64,000 bases of DNA from Streptomyces hokutonensis (GTDB lineage Bacteria; Actinomycetota; Actinomycetes; Streptomycetales; Streptomycetaceae), in assembly GCF_000376565.1 (NCBI RefSeq), contig NZ_BARG01000031.1, forward strand, positions 124,001-188,000, in the 5' to 3' direction. A program made the translations under genes and the position numbers. Under the pieces are notes generated by a model, which was given only the letters and a program-made list of their open reading frames with translations, searched no databases and had not been told where the DNA came from. Numbering within the stretch: position 1 is the stretch's first letter; each line of letters starts with the position of its first letter. Positions 42,060 through 50,015 of this stretch are shown in pieces.

Positions 42060-43556
42060 ATGACGCCCGGACACGGCAGCACGGTTGACGGGGTACTGCG
42101 ACGCAGTGCCCACCGCACTCCCGCCCGCGTGGCGGTGGACTACGGCGAGCGCTCCTGGACGTACCAGGAACTCGACGAGGCCGTCTCCGGCGCGGCGAGC
42201 GTGCTCCTCGACCAGGGCCTCGCACCGGGCGACCGGGTCGGCTCCTACGGCCACAACTCCGACGCCTATCTGATCGGCTTCCTCGCCTGCGCCCGCGCGG
42301 GCCTCGTGCACGTGCCGGTCAACCAGAACCTCACCGGCGACGACCTCGCGTACATCGTCGGCCAGTCCGGCAGCACGCTGGTACTCACGGACCCGGATCT
42401 CGCCGCCCAACTGCCGGACGGCGTAAGGACGTTGCCGCTGCGGGACGCGGACGGCTCGCTGCTGGAGCTGCTGGCGTCCGCGTCGCCGTACGACGGGCCC
42501 GAGCCGCGCACCGAGGACCTGGTGCAGTTGCTCTACACCTCGGGCACGACCGCGCTGCCCAAGGGCGCGATGATGACCCACCGGGCCCTGGTGCACGAGT
42601 ACTTGAGCGCGATCACCGCCCTGGACCTGAGCGCCGGGGACCGCCCCGCGCACGCGCTGCCGCTGTACCACTCGGCGCAGATGCACGTGTTCCTGCTGCC
42701 GTATCTGGCGGTCGGCGCCACCAACCTCATCCTCGACGCGCCCGACGGCGACCGGCTGTTGGACCTGATCGAGGCCGGGCGCGTGGACAGCCTGTTCGCC
42801 CCGCCCACCGTGTGGATCGGCCTCGCGAACCGCCCGGACTTCGCGACCCGCGACCTGAGCGGCCTGCGCAAGGCGTACTACGGGGCGTCGATCATGCCGG
42901 TGCCCGTCCTGGAGCGGCTGCGCGAACGCCTCCCCAAGCTGGCCTTCTACAACTGCTTCGGCCAGAGCGAGATCGGCCCCCTGGCCACGGTCCTGGGCCC
43001 CGACGAACACAAGGGCCGACTGGACTCCTGCGGACGTCCCGTGCTGTTCGTGGACGCGCGGGTGGTCGACGAGGACGGCAAGGACGTGCCCGACGGCACC
43101 CAGGGCGAAGTCGTCTACCGTTCACCGCAGTTGTGCGAGGGCTACTGGGACAAGCCCGAGGAGACGGCCGCCGCATTCCGCGACGGCTGGTTCCACTCCG
43201 GGGACCTCGCGGTACGGGACGCGCACGGCTTCTTCACCGTCGTCGACCGGGTGAAGGACGTCATCAACTCCGGTGGCGTACTGGTCGCTTCACGCCAGGT
43301 CGAGGACGCGCTCTACACCCACGAGGGCGTCGCCGAGGTCGCCGTGATCGGCCTCCCCGACGACCACTGGATCGAGGCGGTCACCGCGGTCGTCGTCCCG
43401 CGCGGAGAGGTCACCGAGTCCCAACTCATCGACCACGCGCGCGAGAAGCTCGCCCACTTCAAGGCGCCGAAGCGGGTCGTCTTCGTGGAGAAGCTGCCGC
43501 GGAACGCCAGCGGGAAGATCCTGAAGCGGGAGCTGCGGGAGCGGTTCGGCGACTGA
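42060..43556 (+). CDS. Acyl-CoA synthetase, FadD type (498 aa)
   Basis: Second ANL acid-CoA ligase. P-loop LLYTSGTTALPKGAMMTHRA, A4 region LPLYHSAQMHVFLLPYL, A5 YNCFGQSEIGPLATV, A7 GWFHSGDLAVRDAHGFFTVV, A8 DRVKDVINSGGVLVASRQVE, and catalytic Lys in RNASGKILKRELRE. It shows the fatty-acid/cyclohexanecarboxylate-type ligase pattern, distinct from the neighbour at 40417. ATG at 42060, 92 bases after the previous gene, with no strong ribosome binding site visible. Substrate unknown. Confidence 0.93.
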   Translation: MTPGHGSTVDGVLRRSAHRTPARVAVDYGERSWTYQELDEAVSGAASVLLDQGLAPGDRVGSYGHNSDAYLIGFLACARAGLVHVPVNQNLTGDDLAYIVGQSGSTLVLTDPDLAAQLPDGVRTLPLRDADGSLLELLASASPYDGPEPRTEDLVQLLYTSGTTALPKGAMMTHRALVHEYLSAITALDLSAGDRPAHALPLYHSAQMHVFLLPYLAVGATNLILDAPDGDRLLDLIEAGRVDSLFAPPTVWIGLANRPDFATRDLSGLRKAYYGASIMPVPVLERLRERLPKLAFYNCFGQSEIGPLATVLGPDEHKGRLDSCGRPVLFVDARVVDEDGKDVPDGTQGEVVYRSPQLCEGYWDKPEETAAAFRDGWFHSGDLAVRDAHGFFTVVDRVKDVINSGGVLVASRQVEDALYTHEGVAEVAVIGLPDDHWIEAVTAVVVPRGEVTESQLIDHAREKLAHFKAPKRVVFVEKLPRNASGKILKRELRERFGD

Positions 43557-43602
43557 GTCTTCTCTTGCGCCCAGGCTCCGTCGGCCGTGATGATCTACCG
43601 TC

Positions 43603-44478
43603 ATGCAGACCGTGACCGGCACCTTCACCGCCACCGACGGAACCGAACTCGCCTACCACGCAAGGGGTGAGGGCGAGCCGCTGGTCGTCCTGCCCGGAGG
43701 GCCCATGAGAGCCTCCGCCTACCTCGGGGACCTGGGCGGACTCACCGCGCATCGACGGCTGATCCTGCTGGATCTCCGGGGCACCGGTGACTCCGCGGTG
43801 CCGGCCGACAAGGGGACGTACCGCTGCGACCGACTGGTCGACGACGTCGAGGTGTTGCGCGCCCACCTGGGCCTGGACCACATGGACCTGCTCGCACACT
43901 CGGCGGGCGGCAGCCTCGCCATGCTGTACGCGGCCCGCCATCCCGAGCGGGTGACACGACTGGCACTGATCACCGCCACCCCATGGGCGCTGGGCATGCC
44001 CGCCACGCCCGAGGGACGGCTCGCCGCCGCCCTGCTGCGCAAGGGCGAACCGTGGTTCGAGGACGCGTTCCCGGCATTCGAGGCGTGGCTCGCGGGCACC
44101 GCCGACTTCGACCCGGTCTTCGAACCCTTCTTCTACGGCCGTTGGGATGCCGCCGCCGAACAGCACGCCGCGCTCGCCGACGAACAGAGCAACGACGAGG
44201 CCGCCGAACTGTACTTCTCCGAGGGCGCCTTCGACCCGCCGGTCCTCATGGCCGCCCTCGGCCGACTGCCCGCACCCGTGCTGGTTCTCGCGGGTGAACT
44301 CGACGGCGGCCCCCGGCCCGAGCTCGCCGGCCGCAGCGCCGACGTGTTCCTGAACGCCACGTCGGTGGTGCAGCCGGGTGCCGGTCATTACCCGTGGCTT
44401 GACGATCCGGAGTGGTTCGTACGCCATGTTGTCGCGTTTCTCGACGCGGGAGGTGCGGTTCTGCCCTCGGCAGAGTAG
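43603..44478 (+). CDS. Alpha/beta hydrolase, proline iminopeptidase-like (291 aa)
   Basis: Alpha/beta hydrolase resembling S33-type members. An oxyanion-loop HGGP-like LVVLPGGPMRASAYL, strand-turn LLDLRGTGDSAVPADK, nucleophile Ser in MDLLAHSAGGSLAMLYAAR, acid region in VLVLAGELDGGPRPELA and His in VVQPGAGHYPWLDDPEWF. The start MQTVTGTFTATDGTELAYHA at 43603 fits the first strand. Same strand as the acyl-CoA ligase 46 bases upstream. True peptidase activity is not implied. Confidence 0.9.
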   Translation: MQTVTGTFTATDGTELAYHARGEGEPLVVLPGGPMRASAYLGDLGGLTAHRRLILLDLRGTGDSAVPADKGTYRCDRLVDDVEVLRAHLGLDHMDLLAHSAGGSLAMLYAARHPERVTRLALITATPWALGMPATPEGRLAAALLRKGEPWFEDAFPAFEAWLAGTADFDPVFEPFFYGRWDAAAEQHAALADEQSNDEAAELYFSEGAFDPPVLMAALGRLPAPVLVLAGELDGGPRPELAGRSADVFLNATSVVQPGAGHYPWLDDPEWFVRHVVAFLDAGGAVLPSAE

Positions 44479-44515
44479 GCGCACGGCCTGCCGCTCCGGC
44501 GATTATGTTCCCGCC

Positions 44516-45298
44516 ATGCACACCGAGACCCGCGCCGTCGAGGCCAACGGCATCACCCTCGCGCTGCACACCTGGGGCCCCGAGGAGGCGCCGCCGGTCC
44601 TCCTGCTCCACTCCCGGGGCGCCGACGGCACCGACTGGACGCGGATCGCCGAACGGCTCGCCGGCGGATCCGACCCGCGCCGCGTGTACGCCCCCGACCT
44701 GCGAGGCCACGGAAGCAGCGACTGGCCCGGCACCGAGCCGGGAGCCACGGCCGACGTGTACGCGTACGAGGCGATGCGCGACGACATACGCGCCCTCGTC
44801 GCCGTCCTCGGTATTGAAGGGGCCGACGTCATCGGCCACTCGCTGGGCGGCATCGTCGCGTACCTGCTCGCGCAGGCGGCGCCCGACGTCGTACGGCGAC
44901 TGGTCCTGGAGGATGTGCCGGCGCCGCTTCCCTTCGATCCGCCGAGGCCGCCCACCGAACGCCCCGCGGGGCAACTGCCGTTCGACTGGGCCATGATCGA
45001 GGCCACCGACGCCCGGGCGAACCTCCCCGACCCCATGTGGTGGGACCACATGGGGCGGATCGCCATCCCCACGCTGGTGATCGCGGGTGGTCCCACCAGC
45101 GGGATTCCTCAGGACCGGGTCGTCGCGCTCGCCGAACGGATCCCCGACGCCCGCCTGGTGACCGTCGACGCCGGACACCTCGTCCACGAGAACCGGCCGG
45201 AGGAGTTCCTGGCGGCGGTGGTGCCGTTCCTCGCGGAGCGGAGCGGGGAGCCGGGCGACGACCGGACGGCGACCGTCACTTCGCGAACGTCGTCATGA
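44516..45298 (+). CDS. Alpha/beta hydrolase (260 aa)
   Basis: Second alpha/beta hydrolase in a row. VLLLHSRGADGTDWTRIAER (oxyanion loop), YAPDLRGHGSSDWPG, nucleophile Ser in GADVIGHSLGGIVAYLL, acid region PTLVIAGGPTSGIPQDRV, His in VTVDAGHLVHENRPEEF. The ATG at 44516 is chosen because the family's first strand (VEANGITLALHTWG) follows. The last 23 bases overlap tail-to-tail with the sulfatase-fold gene on the minus strand. Substrate unknown. Confidence 0.9.
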   Translation: MHTETRAVEANGITLALHTWGPEEAPPVLLLHSRGADGTDWTRIAERLAGGSDPRRVYAPDLRGHGSSDWPGTEPGATADVYAYEAMRDDIRALVAVLGIEGADVIGHSLGGIVAYLLAQAAPDVVRRLVLEDVPAPLPFDPPRPPTERPAGQLPFDWAMIEATDARANLPDPMWWDHMGRIAIPTLVIAGGPTSGIPQDRVVALAERIPDARLVTVDAGHLVHENRPEEFLAAVVPFLAERSGEPGDDRTATVTSRTSS

Positions 45299-47198
45299 AT
45301 TTGTCCCGGAACTTGTCCATGCTCAGCACCGGTGCGTTGTCCGCCGGCTTGAGCCCGTCCGTCCAGTTCCAGCTGGAGATCTTGTCCAGCACCTTCGGGT
45401 CGTGCGCGACGATCGTGATCGGCACATCCCGGTCGGAGGTGCCTCCGGTGACCGTCGGGACGGGCTGGTGGTCGCCGAGGAAGACGAGGACGGTGTTCTT
45501 GTTGCCGTAGCGCTGCATCCACTGGGTCAGGCTGTCCACGGAGTACTGGATGGCCTTGCGGTACTCGGTGCGCACGCGCTTCGCGCTCTTCCAGACCTCC
45601 GTCGGGTTGGTGCCCTCCTTCTTGATCTGGTTGAAGATCGTGCCGTCCCCGAGCTGGTTCCAGGGGATCGTGTGGGCGATGGGGGACCAGGGGTTGTGGC
45701 TGGAGGCGAGGATGATCTCCGCCATGATCGGGTCGCGGTTCTTCTTGCCGTACTCCAGATCCTCGAAGGACTGGAGGCTGAACTGGTCCGGCACCGGCGT
45801 CCAGCTGAAGTACGGGCCCTTGTAGCCGAGGTGCGTGGAGTCGTAGATGTTGTCGAGGCCGAAGTACTTGCCCTCGGGCCAGGCCTTGCGGACACCGGGG
45901 ACGATGCCGACCGTGCGCCAGGCACCGGTCTTCTGGAAGTAGCTGGTCAGGGTCGCGCGGGTGCTGGTGGTCACGGTCCGGTACCGCTGCTGGTTCTTGA
46001 CCCACAGGCCGGACAGGAACGTCGAGTGGGCGAGCCAGCTGCCGGCGCCCGTCACGGGCGACCTGAGCCAGCCGCTGCGCGAGGCGAAACCGGCCGCCTT
46101 GAGCCGGGCGTCGCCCGCCTTCAGCGTCGCGTCCATCTCCGGCGCCATCGTCGGATCGTCGATCGCGACCCGGCCGTAGCTTTCGATGAAGGTGAACAGG
46201 ACGTCCTTGCCGCGCAGGCCGGTCAGCAGCTGGTTCGGCGGGGTCTTGGCGAACGCGTCGACATTGAGCTGCTTCTTGAAGACGTCGGCGTCCCCCAGAC
46301 CCTCGCGGACGTACTGCACGCGGTTGGCGAGGAACGTGCTGTAGCCCTTCGTGGCGAGCGTGACGCCGCCCACCTGGAAGCTCAGCGTGAAGCACATGAT
46401 CCACACAACACCGAGGACGAGTGTGGTGCGTACCGCCATGGGACGGTGTCTGGCCATCACGTCCGACAGCCGCACCATCGCGAGCGCGCTCCCCGCCAGC
46501 ACGGCGATCAGCGCCACGATCACCCCGACGATCGCGAGCACCTCGCCCGAGCGGCCGACCGAGTCCTTCAGGAAGTCCGCCGCGTCGGTCAGCAGGACCC
46601 AGTCGAAGACCAGGTCGAACGGCCGGGCCAGGGTCTGGTAGAAGCCCATGTCGAGGCACTTCAGAACGGTGGACAGCCCGACGAACGCCCCCAGCACGAC
46701 GGCCACGATCCGCCGTGCCCTCGCGGGCAGTACGAGCAGGACGATCGCGAGGACGATCGCCTCGACCGGGAAGCGGAAGAACGACTGGAACGTGATCCGG
46801 TCGAGCCGGTCCGGCACGAGCAGCGCGACGAACAGCAGCACACCGGCCAGCACGGTCGTGCCCACCCCTACGGCACGTGCGGTTCGGGGGTAACGAGTCC
46901 GCCAGCCGAACCAACCGGCGCGGGGCGGGAGTTGGGACGACCGCTCGGTGGGGTCGGCGGCGGATTCCGCCTCGGGGCCCGTGGGCTCAGAGGTCTCGTC
47001 GGGCGCGGCGGAGTCCGCGGACTCCGCCGCCTCGGGCGCGTCGACCGGCTCGAGCTGCTCGGGCGCGTCCGCCGAGTCGCGCGGCTCGGGTGGGCCCTGT
47101 GTTTCGGGCGGTGCGGCGGCCTCCGTCGCCGCTGTCGAGTCGGTCTCCCCGGTGGCTTTCTGCTGCGCCGATGGGTGAGAGCGAGTGAAGAGCGGCAC
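45276..47198 (-). CDS. LTA-synthase-like sulfatase/phosphoglycerol transferase-fold membrane protein (640 aa)
   Basis: Polytopic membrane protein with an extracytoplasmic alkaline phosphatase-superfamily domain. With the GTG at 47198 (GGAAGGA eight bases upstream) the protein begins VPLFTRSHPSAQQK, then about 80 residues of acidic Ala/Pro/Glu-rich disordered sequence, then about five helices (LAGVLLFVALLVP, EAIVLAIVLLVLPA, VLAIVGVIVALIAVLAG, LVLGVVWIMCFTLSF) and the catalytic domain from about residue 320 (DVLFTFIESYGRVA; LVFLGDHQPVPTV). The usual nucleophile Thr/Ser is near GSWLAHSTFLSG. It probably builds or modifies a cell-wall glycopolymer. An ATG at 47270 would add 24 residues. Confidence 0.85.
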   Translation of the reverse strand: MPLFTRSHPSAQQKATGETDSTAATEAAAPPETQGPPEPRDSADAPEQLEPVDAPEAAESADSAAPDETSEPTGPEAESAADPTERSSQLPPRAGWFGWRTRYPRTARAVGVGTTVLAGVLLFVALLVPDRLDRITFQSFFRFPVEAIVLAIVLLVLPARARRIVAVVLGAFVGLSTVLKCLDMGFYQTLARPFDLVFDWVLLTDAADFLKDSVGRSGEVLAIVGVIVALIAVLAGSALAMVRLSDVMARHRPMAVRTTLVLGVVWIMCFTLSFQVGGVTLATKGYSTFLANRVQYVREGLGDADVFKKQLNVDAFAKTPPNQLLTGLRGKDVLFTFIESYGRVAIDDPTMAPEMDATLKAGDARLKAAGFASRSGWLRSPVTGAGSWLAHSTFLSGLWVKNQQRYRTVTTSTRATLTSYFQKTGAWRTVGIVPGVRKAWPEGKYFGLDNIYDSTHLGYKGPYFSWTPVPDQFSLQSFEDLEYGKKNRDPIMAEIILASSHNPWSPIAHTIPWNQLGDGTIFNQIKKEGTNPTEVWKSAKRVRTEYRKAIQYSVDSLTQWMQRYGNKNTVLVFLGDHQPVPTVTGGTSDRDVPITIVAHDPKVLDKISSWNWTDGLKPADNAPVLSMDKFRDKFMTTFAK

Positions 47199-47312
47199 CC
47201 GAACGTCCTTCCGTGCTGAGCCCGGTGATGGCATGGCGTACCTGGCCCGGGCCACCAGATCCGTCACCATCAGTACGGTCGCACGCTACCGTCAGTTCAA
47301 CCTGGCCTGCGT

Positions 47313-47329
47313 GTTGACCCACTGTTGAC
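47313..47329. promoter_or_regulatory. 11-bp-period direct repeat before the sulfatase-fold gene
   Basis: GTTGAC occurs at 47313-47318 and 47324-47329 (GTCAAC-AGTGG-GTCAAC on the coding strand), one helical turn apart, between the ligase stop and the sulfatase start. The arrangement resembles OmpR/PhoP-type direct-repeat sites. PhoP control of cell-wall polymer genes is known in Streptomyces, but the core differs from the PHO box. Confidence 0.3.
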
Positions 47330-48949
47330 TCATTGAGCTGCGGCGACCGCCACCTCCCGCGCCCACCGGTAGTCCGCCTTGCCACTCGGTGACCGCTGGA
47401 TCGTCTCCGCGATCACCAACTGCCGGGGGATCTTGTACCCGGCGAGATGAGTACGGCAGTGCGTCTGGATGTCGTCCAGCGACGGCCGTACCGCACCCGC
47501 GCGCAACTCCACGACGGCGGCCACATGGTTGCCCCACTTCGTGTCCGGCACCCCGGCCACCAGAGCGTCGTAGACGTCCGGATGCGACTTGAGCGCCTGC
47601 TCGACCTCCTCCGGATACACCTTCTCCCCACCGGTGTTGATGCACTGCGAGCCACGGCCGAGCACCGTGACGACGCCCTCCTCGTCCACGGTCGCCATGT
47701 CGCCGAGCAGGACCCATCGCCGGCCGTCCTTCTCGAAGAAGGTCTCGGCGGTCTTCCGCTCGTCGTTGTAGTAGCCGAGCGGTACATGGCCGCACTGCGC
47801 GACCCGGCCGATCTCGCCGAGGGCGACCGGCTCGTGCGTGGCCGGATCGACCACCTGGGTACGGGAGTTGACCCGGATGCGGAAGGACTGCCCGGCCCCG
47901 GAGTCGGCCGTCGCCGTGCCGTTGAAGCCGGACTCGGACGAGCCGTAGTTGTTCAGCAGCATCGCGTTCGGGAGCAGCTTCTGGAACTGCAGGCGCACCG
48001 TCTCGGACAGGATCGCGCCCGACGACGAGACACTGAACACCGACGAGCAGTCCGTGCCCTTCATCGGCCCGTTGAGGGCGTCGATCAGTGGTCGCAGCAT
48101 CGCGTCGCCGACCAGGGAGATGCTGGTGACCTTCTCCTTCTCGATGGTCCGCAGCACCTCCTCCGGCTCGAACTTGCGGTGGATCACGATGCGTTGGCCG
48201 AAGTTGAAGCCGATGAACGCGGTGAGCGTGGAGGTCCCGTGCATCAGCGGGGGAGTGGGGAAGAACGTGATCCCCGCCCCGCCGGTCGCGACCCGCTGGG
48301 CCAACTCCTCCGGTGTCTTCACGGGTTCACCGGTCGGCGCGCCGCCGCCGAGCCCCGAGAAGAACAGGTCTTCCTGGCGCCACATCACACCCTTGGGCAT
48401 CCCGGTCGTGCCGCCGGTGTAGATGATGAACTGGTCGTCGCCCGAACGGGCCGGGAACCCCCGCCCGGAGGACCCGGTGGCCTCCGCGTCCGTGAAGGCC
48501 ACGGCCGGTACCTCCGGGGCGTCTTGGGCCGGTGCCCCCACCCGCACCAGGTGCCGGAGCTTCTCCGCGCGCGGCAGCGCGGCGGCCACCCGCTCGGTGA
48601 ACTCCGTGTCGAAGACCAGCGCGACGAGATCGGCGTCCCGGTAGAGGTACACCAACTCCTCTTCGACATACCGGTAGTTGACGTTGACCGGCACGACCCG
48701 CGCCTTCAGACAGCCCAGCACCGTCTGCAAGTACTCGACGCCGTTGTAGAGATGGAGCCCCAGGTGCTCACCCGGGCGTATCCCGGTGTCGATCAGATGA
48801 TGGGCGATCCGGTTCGCCGCCGCGTCCAACTCCGCGTAGGTCAGGCGGCGTTCCGCGCCCGTCCCCGGGTGGTCGATGTACACGAGCGCCTCGCGGTCCG
48901 GGACCACGTCGACGACCGACTCGAACAGGTCGGCAATGTTGTACTCCAC
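47330..48949 (-). CDS. fadD19: FadD19-like steroid side-chain acyl-CoA ligase (539 aa)
   Basis: ANL acid-CoA ligase closely patterned on mycobacterial/rhodococcal FadD19, which activates the C26 carboxylate of sterol side chains and is needed for C24-branched sterols. Shared blocks are YNIADLFESVVDVVPDREAL, VNVNYRYVEEELVYLYRDAD, IIYTGGTTGMPKGVMWRQED, ISLVGDAMLRPLIDALNG, NYGSSESGFNGT, GRGSQCINTGGEKVYPEEVE and RSPSGKADYRWA with the catalytic Lys. Start chosen at GTG 48949 after AGGAGG, where homology begins; ATG at 48979 would add ten residues. Divergent from an EchA19-like gene, exactly the Rv3515c/Rv3516 arrangement. Confidence 0.9.
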   Translation of the reverse strand: MEYNIADLFESVVDVVPDREALVYIDHPGTGAERRLTYAELDAAANRIAHHLIDTGIRPGEHLGLHLYNGVEYLQTVLGCLKARVVPVNVNYRYVEEELVYLYRDADLVALVFDTEFTERVAAALPRAEKLRHLVRVGAPAQDAPEVPAVAFTDAEATGSSGRGFPARSGDDQFIIYTGGTTGMPKGVMWRQEDLFFSGLGGGAPTGEPVKTPEELAQRVATGGAGITFFPTPPLMHGTSTLTAFIGFNFGQRIVIHRKFEPEEVLRTIEKEKVTSISLVGDAMLRPLIDALNGPMKGTDCSSVFSVSSSGAILSETVRLQFQKLLPNAMLLNNYGSSESGFNGTATADSGAGQSFRIRVNSRTQVVDPATHEPVALGEIGRVAQCGHVPLGYYNDERKTAETFFEKDGRRWVLLGDMATVDEEGVVTVLGRGSQCINTGGEKVYPEEVEQALKSHPDVYDALVAGVPDTKWGNHVAAVVELRAGAVRPSLDDIQTHCRTHLAGYKIPRQLVIAETIQRSPSGKADYRWAREVAVAAAQ

Positions 48950-49020
48950 CACTCCTCCTGACGTCGGTTCGCCGGTCATCAGAGCAAAGGGCGCGGCAAC
49001 TGTGAAGGGTCCGCGCAGAA

Positions 49021-49044
49021 GAAATCTGACTGAGTGTCAGAAAC
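49021..49044. promoter_or_regulatory. Palindromic operator shared with the site at 39233
   Basis: TCTGAC-TGAGT-GTCAGA (49025-49041) is a perfect 6-5-6 inverted repeat with AAA flanks, placed in the middle of the divergent fadD19/echA19-like promoter region. Nineteen of 24 bases match the site before the nitronate monooxygenase gene. It would let one regulator control both directions. Confidence 0.65.
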
Positions 49045-49068
49045 CCCTTGTACTGGCAGGGCGCCTCC

Positions 49069-49082
49069 TGCAACCTGTTCTC
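49069..49082. promoter_or_regulatory. Near-consensus KstR-type operator in the fadD19/echA19-like intergenic region
   Basis: TGCAACCTGTTCTC fits TnnAACnnGTTnnA at all fixed positions except the last (C for A). It lies 33 bases before the EchA19-like ATG. A perfect match occurs before the FadE26-like gene at 25477. In mycobacteria this same gene pair belongs to the KstR regulon. Confidence 0.5.
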
Positions 49083-49115
49083 GTTCCGGAGGCGGTACGG
49101 CGACGGGAGACGACC

Positions 49116-49916
49116 ATGAGCGGTACGGAACACCTGACCGTGCGGCGCGAAGGCGCCACGTTGGTGCTCACGCTCAACAGGCCTGAGGCGAAGAACGCGC
49201 TCTCGCTGCCGATGCTGGTCGGGCTCTACGACGGGTGGATCGAGGCCGACGCGGACGATGAGATCCGGTCGATCGTGCTGACCGGGGCGGGCGGTGCGTT
49301 CTGCGCCGGCATGGACCTCAAGGCCCTTGCCGGCAAGGGCATGGAGGGCCAGCAGTACCGCGACCGGCTCAAGGCCGACCCGGATCTGCACTGGAAGGCG
49401 ATGCTGCGGCATCACCGGCCCCGTAAACCGGTGATCGCGGCCGTCGAGGGGTACTGCGTGGCCGGTGGTACGGAGATCCTTCAGGGCACGGACATCCGGG
49501 TGGCGGGGGAGTCCGCGACGTTCGGGCTCTTTGAGGTCAAGCGCGGGTTGTTCCCCATCGGGGGCTCAACTGTTCGTCTTCAGCGGCAGATTCCGCGGAC
49601 GCATGCGCTGGAAATGTTGCTCACCGGGCGTCCGTACAGCGCGCGGGAAGCGGCGGACATCGGGCTGGTCGGACATGTCGTCCCGGACGGTGCGGCCCTC
49701 GACAAGGCTCTGGAGATCGCTGAACTCGTCAACGCGTGTGGGCCGTTGGCTGTTGAAGCGGTCAAGGCGTCTGTGTATGAGACCGCCGAGCAGACCGAGA
49801 CGGATGGGCTGGCCGCCGAGCTCAAGCGAGGGTGGCCGATCTTCGACACGGCCGATGCGAAGGAGGGGGCGCGTGCTTTTGCGGAGAAGCGGTCGCCTGT
49901 TTACAAGCGGGCGTAG
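49116..49916 (+). CDS. echA19: EchA19-like enoyl-CoA hydratase (266 aa)
   Basis: Crotonase. Oxyanion-hole blocks are LTGAGGAFCAGMDLKALAG and IAAVEGYCVAGGTEILQGTD, and the catalytic Glu region is GLFEVKRGLFPIGGSTVRL. The start MSGTEHLTVRREGATLVLTL at ATG 49116 has GGGAGA upstream. It is divergent from the FadD19-like ligase and followed by DUF35 and Ltp genes, so it likely hydrates an unsaturated steroid side-chain acyl-CoA, as mycobacterial EchA19 does. Codon use is less biased to C at third positions in the second half than in neighbours. Confidence 0.88.
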   Translation: MSGTEHLTVRREGATLVLTLNRPEAKNALSLPMLVGLYDGWIEADADDEIRSIVLTGAGGAFCAGMDLKALAGKGMEGQQYRDRLKADPDLHWKAMLRHHRPRKPVIAAVEGYCVAGGTEILQGTDIRVAGESATFGLFEVKRGLFPIGGSTVRLQRQIPRTHALEMLLTGRPYSAREAADIGLVGHVVPDGAALDKALEIAELVNACGPLAVEAVKASVYETAEQTETDGLAAELKRGWPIFDTADAKEGARAFAEKRSPVYKRA

Positions 49917-49927
49917 GCCCGTTCGTG

Positions 49928-49971
49928 TCTGCGGGTTCGTTGTGGCTGGGCGCGCAGTTCCCCGCGCCCCT
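49928..49971. repeat. Dispersed 44-bp intergenic repeat, copy 1
   Basis: The block containing GCGCAGTTCCCCGCGCCCCT is present here and, inverted, at 57602-57645, with about six differences over 44 bases. The core is an element I recognise as common in Streptomyces intergenic regions, often just after stop codons, as in both cases here. It sits between the crotonase stop and the DUF35 gene. Confidence 0.7.
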
Positions 49972-50015
49972 GGGTGGGTGTGCGTGGCCCGAGCTTTTCA
50001 GTCATAGGAGATGCT

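Noticed and set aside
40417..43556. Adenylation domains of a peptide synthetase
   Set aside because: Both AMP-binding proteins are full free-standing ligases with their own C-terminal Lys domain; no carrier or condensation domain is nearby.
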